Shown piece after piece: positions 57,539 to 64,000 of a stretch of DNA of 64,000 nucleotides (positions are counted from its first letter, which is position 1; each line of letters starts with the position of its first letter). Source of the stretch: Burkholderia cepacia. Its GTDB lineage: Bacteria > Pseudomonadota > Gammaproteobacteria > Burkholderiales > Burkholderiaceae. Under the pieces are notes generated by a model. It was not told where the DNA came from. It searched no databases and worked only from the letters and a program-made list of their open reading frames with translations. The stretch lies in NCBI RefSeq assembly GCF_029962485.1, contig NZ_CP073637.1, forward strand, positions 1,550,001 to 1,614,000, given 5' to 3'. A program made the translations under genes and the position numbers.

Positions 57539-59290
57539 TTGACAGATATCCACGATATTGAATCGTCCGCGCCTGCCGTGCAGGCAGCGCGCGCCGACGA
57601 TGCGCCGGAGCAGGACGCTTCGGCCGGTGGCGACGAGCGTCCCCGCCGCGGTTTGCGGCGCGGCCCGCGCAGCCTGATCGCGCGGCGTCGCGCGGCAGCC
57701 AAGTCGAAGGGCGCCGAAGGCGAGCAGCCGGGCGGCGAAGGCGCGGATGCGCCGCCGGCCGAGGCTGCCGAGGCGCAGCCGGCACGTGCGCCGCGCAACA
57801 AGGAAGGTGCGGCCAAGGGTGGCCGCAAGCCGGCCCCCAAGCGCGAAGGTGCGGCCAAGGCTGGCCAGGGCGGTCAGGGCCGACGCGGTGCGCCGAAGGC
57901 TGAGGGCGGCCCGGTGAAGGCGGAAAGCGATGCGTCCCAGGACGAGCTGTTCGAGTACGTGACGTCCCCTGCATTCGACGCGGACAACTCCGCGGGCGGC
58001 AGTGGCGTGCGTGCGCCGATGCTGCGTCGCGGCCGCAGCCAGCCGGCGAACAAGCGCGTGCTGTCGCCCGACGACGACGCGCCGAAGCTTCACAAGGTGC
58101 TGGCGGAGGCGGGCATGGGCTCGCGCCGCGAAATGGAAGAATTGATCGTTGCCGGCCGCGTGTCGGTGAACGGCGAGCCGGCGCACATCGGCCAGCGCAT
58201 CATGCCGACCGACCAGGTGCGGATCAACGGCAAGCCGGTCAAGCGCAAGCTGCCGAACAAGCCGCCGCGCGTGCTGCTGTACCACAAGCCGACGGGCGAG
58301 ATCGTCAGCCACGCGGATCCGGAAGGCCGTCCGTCGGTGTTCGATCGCCTGCCGCCGATGAAGACGGCGAAATGGCTTGCGGTCGGCCGCCTCGACTTCA
58401 ATACCGAAGGTCTGCTGATGCTGACGACTTCGGGTGACCTCGCGAACCGCTTCATGCACCCGCGCTACAGCGTCGAGCGTGAGTATGCGGTGCGCGTCGT
58501 CGGCGAGCTGCCCGAAGGGATGCGGCAGAAGCTGCTGCACGGCGTCGAGCTCGATGACGGCCCGGCGAATTTCCTGCGTATCCGCGATGGCGGCGGCGAA
58601 GGGACGAACCACTGGTATCACGTCGCGCTGGCCGAAGGCCGCAACCGCGAAGTGCGCCGGATGTTCGAGGCGGTCGGCCTGATGGTGAGCCGCCTGATCC
58701 GTACGCGTCACGGCCCGATCCCGCTGCCGCGCGGCCTGAAGCGCGGTCGCTGGGAAGAGCTCGACGACGCGCAAGTGCGCAAGTTGATGGCGACCGTCGG
58801 CCTGAAGGCGCCGACCGAGGAGAAGGGCAAGCGCGGCGGTGCGGGTCCGGTCGAGCGCCGCCAACCCGATCCGATGGAGACGTCGATGGGTTTCATCAGC
58901 CGTGAGCCGGTGCTGACGACGCACGGGCAGCTCGACCAGCCGCGTCGCGGCGGCGGCCGGCGCGGCGCGCCGGGCCTGCCGGGCCTGAGCGGCTACGGCA
59001 GCCTGCCGGTTTCGCCGTCGGGCTACGGTAACCGGACCGGCGGTGGTCGTGATGGCAACCGGGGTACGGGCGGCCGCGACGGCAACCGCGCAGGCGGCGG
59101 CCGTGATGTCGACGGCAATCGCGCATCGTACGGCGCAGGCCCGAAGCGCGAAGGCGCGGGCGGCAAGCGCGGTGGCAGCAAGGGTGGCGGCAATCGCAAC
59201 CCGAACGGCAATCGGGCTGAAGGCGCCGGCAACGGCGGCGGTCCGCGCGGCGGCCAGCGTCCGCAGCGTAGCCGTACGCGCAGCCGCTAA
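57539..59290 (+). CDS. rluB: 23S rRNA pseudouridine synthase RluB (TTG start, with long low-complexity tails)
   Basis: A 583-residue pseudouridine synthase modifying helix 89 of 23S rRNA (U2605). The catalytic core has an S4 RNA-binding domain (about 180-225, [20 protein letters not shown]) and the RsuA-type motif [11 protein letters not shown] with Asp286. Residues 1-175 are basic and Ala/Gly-rich, and 460-583 are Gly/Arg/Asn-rich like an RGG domain; E. coli RluB has 291 residues. The start is TTG, 5 bases after GAGG. Confidence 0.9.
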   Translation: MTDIHDIESSAPAVQAARADDAPEQDASAGGDERPRRGLRRGPRSLIARRRAAAKSKGAEGEQPGGEGADAPPAEAAEAQPARAPRNKEGAAKGGRKPAPKREGAAKAGQGGQGRRGAPKAEGGPVKAESDASQDELFEYVTSPAFDADNSAGGSGVRAPMLRRGRSQPANKRVLSPDDDAPKLHKVLAEAGMGSRREMEELIVAGRVSVNGEPAHIGQRIMPTDQVRINGKPVKRKLPNKPPRVLLYHKPTGEIVSHADPEGRPSVFDRLPPMKTAKWLAVGRLDFNTEGLLMLTTSGDLANRFMHPRYSVEREYAVRVVGELPEGMRQKLLHGVELDDGPANFLRIRDGGGEGTNHWYHVALAEGRNREVRRMFEAVGLMVSRLIRTRHGPIPLPRGLKRGRWEELDDAQVRKLMATVGLKAPTEEKGKRGGAGPVERRQPDPMETSMGFISREPVLTTHGQLDQPRRGGGRRGAPGLPGLSGYGSLPVSPSGYGNRTGGGRDGNRGTGGRDGNRAGGGRDVDGNRASYGAGPKREGAGGKRGGSKGGGNRNPNGNRAEGAGNGGGPRGGQRPQRSRTRSR

Positions 59291-59532
59291 AAGCGTATCG
59301 GCGCACGGCGGCGCAAAGCCGCCGGCGTGCCGGCCCGATCGGCATCCCGCCGATCTTGCCGGCACGGCCTATTGCGCTGATCGCTTTCGACTATATATAT
59401 GTCGCGTGCCACTGCGTCGCAGCCGGCATGACCGATCTCCGGCCTGGCAGGATCGTGCCGGCTGATCGGATAACCCGATTTCGCATTTTTGGGTCGGTAA
59501 AGGCGGGCGATGCGCTGCTTTTACCGGCTGGC
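59291..59532. other. intergenic region before the rimP promoter
   Basis: These 242 bases after rluB hold GC-rich repeats such as CGATCGGCATCCCGCCGATCTTGCCGG and no clear gene or terminator with a U-run. I see nothing else. Confidence 0.4.
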
Positions 59533-59561
59533 TTGGCGTTTGCGCCAAAAATCGCTATAAT
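59533..59561 (+). promoter_or_regulatory. sigma-70 promoter of the rimP-nusA-infB operon
   Basis: TTGGCG (59533-59538) and a perfect TATAAT (59556-59561) are separated by exactly 17 bases. Transcription should start near 59568, about 180 bases before rimP. Confidence 0.85.
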
Positions 59562-59621
59562 CGCGAAGTCGCTGGGCGTACGGATTCAATGTGCGGCTCA
59601 GGTGCGACCACCAGTAAGAAG

Positions 59622-59647
59622 ATGGGCGTTCCGCCCATTTTTTTTTG
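59622..59647 (+). terminator. terminator/attenuator in the rimP leader
   Basis: ATGGGCG-TTC-CGCCCAT (59622-59638) followed by nine U residues. It would stop transcripts about 80 bases after the promoter, so rimP-nusA-infB needs antitermination or read-through. Confidence 0.85.
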
Positions 59648-59748
59648 CTGAAACGGTTAGGCATCTCGGGTAGCGCTTCCTGCGCCGGCTAAGGCGCGCG
59701 CCCGCGGGTGAATCGCGAGCGGCGGGCGCGAACACCTGAGAGGACACA

Positions 59749-60207
59749 GTGCAACTGACGGAACTGATAGAAACCACGGTCACCGGGCTCGGCTACGAGC
59801 TGGTGGATCTCGAGCGCACCGGGCGCGGCATGCTTTGCATCTATATCGATCAGCCTGCCGGCATCTCGCTCGAAGATTGCGAAAAGGTCACGCGTCAGCT
59901 CCAGCACGTCTTGACGGTCGAAAACATCGATTACGAACGGCTCGAAGTCTCGTCCCCGGGGCTCGACCGCCCGTTGAAGAAGCTGGCCGACTTCGAGCGC
60001 TTCGCTGGCAGCGAAGTCTCCGTGACCTTGAAAAAGCCGCTGGACGGGCGCAAGACGTACCGGGGCATTCTGCACGCGCCGAATGGCGAAACGATCGGTT
60101 TGGAATTTGAGGGGAAGAAGGGCGAGGCAGCCATGCTGGATTTCACGCTGGCCGATATCGACAAAGCCCGCCTGATTCCGCAAGTTGACTTTAGGAGCCG
60201 CAAATAA
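59749..60207 (+). CDS. rimP: ribosome maturation factor RimP
   Basis: 30S subunit assembly factor, 152 residues, with the N-terminal ferredoxin-like fold ([36 protein letters not shown]) and the C-terminal SH3-like domain. The start is GTG at 59749, 5 bases after GAGAGGA. Its stop overlaps the nusA start by one base (TAATG), as in the classic rimP-nusA-infB operon. Confidence 0.96.
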   Translation: MQLTELIETTVTGLGYELVDLERTGRGMLCIYIDQPAGISLEDCEKVTRQLQHVLTVENIDYERLEVSSPGLDRPLKKLADFERFAGSEVSVTLKKPLDGRKTYRGILHAPNGETIGLEFEGKKGEAAMLDFTLADIDKARLIPQVDFRSRK

Positions 60208-61682
60208 TGAGTCGCGAAGTGTTGATGCTGGTGGATGCGCTGGCGCGCGAGAAAAACGTCGACAAGGATGTGGTGCTGGGCGCCCTCGAGGCTGCGCTCG
60301 CGTCCGCTTCCAAGAAGCTGTTCGACGAAGGCGCCGAAATCCGCGTCCATATCGATCGCGAAAGCGGCGAGCACGAAACCTTCCGTCGCTGGCTCGTCGT
60401 GCCCGACGAGGCAGGCTTGCAGGAGCCGGATCGCGAGATCCTGCTGTTCGAAGCACGTGAACAGAAGTCCGACGTCGAAGTCGGCGAATATGTCGAGGAA
60501 CCCGTTCCGTCGATCGAGTTCGGTCGCATCGGCGCGCAGGCTGCGAAGCAGGTGATCCTGCAGAAGGTGCGCGACGCGGAGCGCGAGCAGATCCTGAACG
60601 ACTACCTCGAGCGTGGCGAAAAGATCATGACCGGTACGGTGAAGCGCCTCGACAAAGGCAATTTCATCGTCGAATCGGGCCGTGTCGAAGCGCTGCTGCG
60701 CCGCGATCAGCTGATCCCGAAGGAAAACCTGCGCGTGGGCGACCGCGTGCGCGCGTACATCGCGAAGGTCGACCGCACCGCGCGCGGCCCGCAGATCGAG
60801 CTGTCGCGTACGGCGCCCGAATTCCTGATGAAGCTGTTCGAGATGGAAGTGCCGGAAATCGAACAGGGCCTGCTCGAGATCAAGGCGGCTGCCCGTGATC
60901 CGGGCGTGCGCGCGAAGATCGGCGTCATCGCCTACGACAAGCGGATCGATCCGATCGGCACCTGCGTCGGCATCCGCGGTTCGCGCGTGCAGGCTGTGCG
61001 CAACGAGCTCGGTGGCGAAAACATCGACATCGTGCTATGGTCGGAGGATCCCGCCCAGTTCGTGATCGGCGCGCTCGCGCCGGCAGCTGTCCAGTCGATC
61101 GTCGTCGATGAAGAAAAGCATTCGATGGACGTCGTCGTCGACGAGAACGAACTGGCTGTCGCGATCGGCCGTAGCGGTCAGAACGTTCGCCTTGCCGGTG
61201 AGCTGACCGGCTGGCAGATCAACATCATGACGCCGGACGAATCCGCCCTGAAGCAGGGTGAAGAGCGCGACCGGCTGCGTGCACTGTTCATGGCGCGTCT
61301 CGACGTCGACGAAGAAGTTGCCGACATCCTGATCGACGAAGGCTTCACGAGCCTCGAAGAGATCGCCTACGTGCCGCTCAACGAAATGCTCGAAATCGAA
61401 GCGTTCGACGAGGACACCGTGCATGAACTGCGCAACCGCGCACGCGACGCGCTGTTGACGATGGCCATCGCGAACGAAGAAAAGGTCGAGAACGCAGCGC
61501 TGGATCTCAAGAGCCTCGACGGCATCACGCCGGAGCTGCTCGCGAAGCTGGCCGAACACGGTGTGCAGACGCGGGACGAACTCGCCGAGCTGGCTGTGGA
61601 TGAACTGGTCGACATGACCGGGATGGAAGAGGATGCCGCTAAGGCGTTGATCATGAAAGCACGTGAACACTGGTTCCAGTGA
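60207..61682 (+). CDS. nusA: transcription termination/antitermination protein NusA
   Basis: RNA polymerase-binding factor controlling pausing, termination and antitermination, 491 residues. N-terminal polymerase-binding domain (1-125), S1 domain (about 135-200), KH1 and KH2 (about 200-345, [20 protein letters not shown]) and two acidic C-terminal repeats (about 365-490), as in E. coli (495). In E. coli NusA autoregulates the operon through the leader. Confidence 0.97.
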   Translation: MSREVLMLVDALAREKNVDKDVVLGALEAALASASKKLFDEGAEIRVHIDRESGEHETFRRWLVVPDEAGLQEPDREILLFEAREQKSDVEVGEYVEEPVPSIEFGRIGAQAAKQVILQKVRDAEREQILNDYLERGEKIMTGTVKRLDKGNFIVESGRVEALLRRDQLIPKENLRVGDRVRAYIAKVDRTARGPQIELSRTAPEFLMKLFEMEVPEIEQGLLEIKAAARDPGVRAKIGVIAYDKRIDPIGTCVGIRGSRVQAVRNELGGENIDIVLWSEDPAQFVIGALAPAAVQSIVVDEEKHSMDVVVDENELAVAIGRSGQNVRLAGELTGWQINIMTPDESALKQGEERDRLRALFMARLDVDEEVADILIDEGFTSLEEIAYVPLNEMLEIEAFDEDTVHELRNRARDALLTMAIANEEKVENAALDLKSLDGITPELLAKLAEHGVQTRDELAELAVDELVDMTGMEEDAAKALIMKAREHWFQ

Positions 61683-61773
61683 GAAATGACCATGGCGCAC
61701 TGATTTGATGGCGGCCGTATGGCCTGACCCGATGCTAACCGCAAGGAATCGGTCCTTGCACTAAGAGGAATGA

Positions 61774-64000
61774 ATGGCGAGTAACAACGTAGCCCAATTT
61801 GCCGCGGAACTGAAAATGCCTGCTGGTGTGCTGCTCGAACAGCTGCAGGCAGCGGGCGTCCAGAAAGCGAGCGAAGACGATGCGCTGTCCGAAACGGACA
61901 AGGCGCGTCTGCTCGATCATTTGCGCAAGTCGCACGGCGCAACCGACGGCGACAAGCGCAAGATCACGCTGACCCGCAAGCATACGTCGGAGATCAAGCA
62001 ATCTGACGCGACGGGCAAGGCTCGCACCATTCAGGTCGAGGTCCGCAAGAAGCGCACGTTCGTCAAGCGCGACGACGTGAGCGAGGGTGCGGAACAGGGT
62101 CAGGCGCAGGTCGCCGAAGCGGACGACGATGCGGAACTGAAGCGTCGCGAGGAAGAAGCGCGCCGCGAGGCCGAGCTGCTCGAGAAGCAGGCGCAGGAAC
62201 TGCGCGAGCGCCAGGAACGCCTGGAGCGCGACGAAGCCGAACGCCGCGCCCGCGAGGAAGCGGCTGAAGCCGAGCGCCGTCGTGCCGAGGAAGAAGCGGC
62301 GAAGCGTGCCGCGGCCGAAGCCGCTGTGGCACAGCAGCAGGCGGCAGCGCAGCAGGCTGCTGCGGCCGAGCAGGAAACGGCAAGCGCACAGTCCGCGCAG
62401 GACGAAGCACGTGCGGCCGCCGAACGTGCGGCCCAGCGCGAAGCAGCGAAGAAGGCCGAGGACGCAGCCCGCGAGGCGGCGGACAAGGCACGCGCCGAGC
62501 AGGAAGAGATCAGCAAGCGTCGCGCGGCGGCAGAAGCCGAAGCACGCGCGATCCGCGAAATGATGAACACGCCGCGCAAGGCCGTGGTCAAGGCAGTCGA
62601 GCCGCCGAAGCCGGTCGAGCCGCCGAAGCCGGCCGAAGCGAAGGGTACGCTGCACAAGCCGGCGAAGCCGGAAGGCGCGCAGGCGCGTCCGGCCGTGAAG
62701 AAGCCGGCCGGTGCTGCCACCCCGGCAACGACGCAGGCGCCGGCAGGCGCGGGCGACCGCAACAAGAAGCCGGGCGCAGGCAAGGGCGGCTGGCAGGACG
62801 ACGCATCGAAGCGCCGCGGCATCAAGACGCGCGGCGATTCGAGCGGCGGCGTCGACCGCGGCTGGCGCGGCGGCCCGAAGGGTCGCGGCCGTCACCAGGA
62901 CAGCTCGACGTTCCAGGCGCCGACCGAACCGATCGTCCGTGAAGTGCACGTGCCGGAAACCGTGTCGGTTGCCGATCTCGCGCACAAGATGTCGATCAAG
63001 GCCTCCGAAGTCATCAAGGTGATGATGAAGATGGGCCAGATGGTCACGATCAACCAGGTGCTGGACCAGGAAACGGCGATGATCATCGTCGAGGAACTGG
63101 GCCACCGCGCGGTTGCCGCGAAGCTGGACGATCCGGAAGCGCTGCTCGTCGAAGGCGAAACGGGTACCGATGCGGAGCAACTGCCGCGTCCGCCGGTCGT
63201 CACGGTCATGGGTCACGTCGACCACGGCAAGACCTCGCTGCTGGACCACATCCGCCGCGCGAAGGTTGCCGCTGGCGAAGCGGGCGGCATTACGCAGCAC
63301 ATCGGCGCTTATCACGTCGACACGCCGCGTGGCGTCATCACGTTCCTCGATACGCCGGGTCACGAAGCGTTCACGGCAATGCGTGCACGCGGCGCGAAGG
63401 CGACCGACATCGTGGTGCTGGTGGTGGCAGCCGACGACGGCGTGATGCCGCAGACGAAGGAAGCCATCGCCCACGCGAAGGCGGGCGGTGTGCCGATCGT
63501 CGTGGCGATCAACAAGATCGACAAGCCGGACGCAAACCTCGATCGCGTCAAGCAGGAGCTGGTCGCGGAAGGCGTCGTGCCGGAAGAGTACGGTGGCGAT
63601 TCGCCGTTCGTGCCGGTGTCGGCCAAGACGGGCGCGGGTATCGACGATCTGCTCGAGAACGTGCTGCTGCAAGCCGAAGTGCTGGAGTTGAAGGCACCGG
63701 TCGAAGCACCGGCCAAGGGCATCGTGATCGAAGCGAAGCTCGACAAGGGCAAAGGCCCGGTCGCGACGATCCTCGTGCAGTCCGGTACGCTGAACCGTGG
63801 CGACATTGTGCTGGCGGGTACGGCCTACGGCCGCGTGCGTGCGATGCTCGACGAGAACGGCAAGCCGGCGAAGGAAGCCGGCCCGTCGATCCCGGTCGAA
63901 ATCCAGGGTCTGTCGGAAGTGCCGGGCGCGGGCGAAGAAGTGATCGTGCTGCCGGACGAGCGCAAGGCGCGTGAAATCGCGCTGTTCCGTCAGGGCAAGT
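61774..64000 (+). CDS. infB: translation initiation factor IF-2 (partial, C-terminus outside window)
   Basis: GTPase placing fMet-tRNA on the 30S subunit. 742 codons are visible. [20 protein letters not shown] opens the IF2_N domain, followed by a long charged coiled coil rich in Arg, Glu and Ala (about 110-270) and Lys/Pro-rich linkers. A second IF2_N domain (about 385-440) precedes the GTP-binding domain with G1 GHVDHGKT (about 480) and NKID. The ATG at 61774 follows AAGAGGAA; domain II begins near the edge. Confidence 0.97.
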   Translation, partial: MASNNVAQFAAELKMPAGVLLEQLQAAGVQKASEDDALSETDKARLLDHLRKSHGATDGDKRKITLTRKHTSEIKQSDATGKARTIQVEVRKKRTFVKRDDVSEGAEQGQAQVAEADDDAELKRREEEARREAELLEKQAQELRERQERLERDEAERRAREEAAEAERRRAEEEAAKRAAAEAAVAQQQAAAQQAAAAEQETASAQSAQDEARAAAERAAQREAAKKAEDAAREAADKARAEQEEISKRRAAAEAEARAIREMMNTPRKAVVKAVEPPKPVEPPKPAEAKGTLHKPAKPEGAQARPAVKKPAGAATPATTQAPAGAGDRNKKPGAGKGGWQDDASKRRGIKTRGDSSGGVDRGWRGGPKGRGRHQDSSTFQAPTEPIVREVHVPETVSVADLAHKMSIKASEVIKVMMKMGQMVTINQVLDQETAMIIVEELGHRAVAAKLDDPEALLVEGETGTDAEQLPRPPVVTVMGHVDHGKTSLLDHIRRAKVAAGEAGGITQHIGAYHVDTPRGVITFLDTPGHEAFTAMRARGAKATDIVVLVVAADDGVMPQTKEAIAHAKAGGVPIVVAINKIDKPDANLDRVKQELVAEGVVPEEYGGDSPFVPVSAKTGAGIDDLLENVLLQAEVLELKAPVEAPAKGIVIEAKLDKGKGPVATILVQSGTLNRGDIVLAGTAYGRVRAMLDENGKPAKEAGPSIPVEIQGLSEVPGAGEEVIVLPDERKAREIALFRQGK

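Noticed and set aside
61735..63672. 645-codon minus-strand frame over infB
   Set aside because: Leu/Arg-rich complement of the Glu/Arg/Ala coiled coil of IF-2; no start signals.

Overview
The window is a continuous piece of a high-GC (roughly 65-68 percent) betaproteobacterial chromosome, almost certainly Burkholderia (cepacia-complex-like). This rests on the thrS-infC-rpmI-rplT-pheS-pheT-ihfA-merR block, the rimP-nusA-infB operon preceded by scpB and rluB, the FUSC-type efflux cluster and the strong third-position GC bias. That bias also creates long open frames antisense to nearly every real gene. No replicon origin, prophage or CRISPR array is visible. Most genes are core housekeeping. Product names are my reading of the translated sequence; no database search was possible.

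Layout. 1-3573: galU (cut by the window edge) and valS on the minus strand. 3798-6955: uvrD and an MTA/SAH nucleosidase. 7022-10353: a fosmidomycin-resistance-type MFS pump diverging from a chemotaxis receptor. 10375-16377: a four-gene aromatic-acid/fusaric-acid-type efflux operon (outer membrane factor, FUSC pump, DUF1656 peptide, HlyD adaptor) diverging from a LysR regulator. 16495-21831: a small membrane protein, metallophosphoesterase, FAD-linked 2-hydroxyacid dehydrogenase, DUF2069, WrbA, YihY and an Mpo1-like protein. 21989-25859: a CBS protein, an MFS-acyltransferase fusion and aroC. 26004-32873: ETF-ubiquinone oxidoreductase, SDR, thioesterase, PAS-LuxR regulator, CoA-transferase scoAB, an alpha/beta hydrolase and RidA, which suggests acyl-CoA and ketone-body catabolism. 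32918-43470: relA, tRNA-Val and the translation block.

43554-50385: a lipoprotein with a clear internal duplication, a Tat-type phosphatase lipoprotein, a methyltransferase, tRNA-Pro, bamC, then an intergenic region that I read as a sigma-54-driven small RNA gene. 50427-53559: small secreted and hypothetical genes, a YdcF-like protein and a free-standing transposase head domain. 53703-53804: possible debris of a group II intron. 53988-56168: LysR regulator and aminotransferase. 56441-64000: scpB, rluB, rimP, nusA and infB (cut by the window edge).

The most noteworthy items are the predicted sigma-54 promoter with small RNA at 49769-50005, the AUC start codon of infC, the structured interval between tRNA-Val and thrS, the terminator-like hairpins inside the rplT-pheS and pre-rimP regions, the tandem-domain lipoprotein, and the degraded mobile-element patch near 53.2-53.8 kb.
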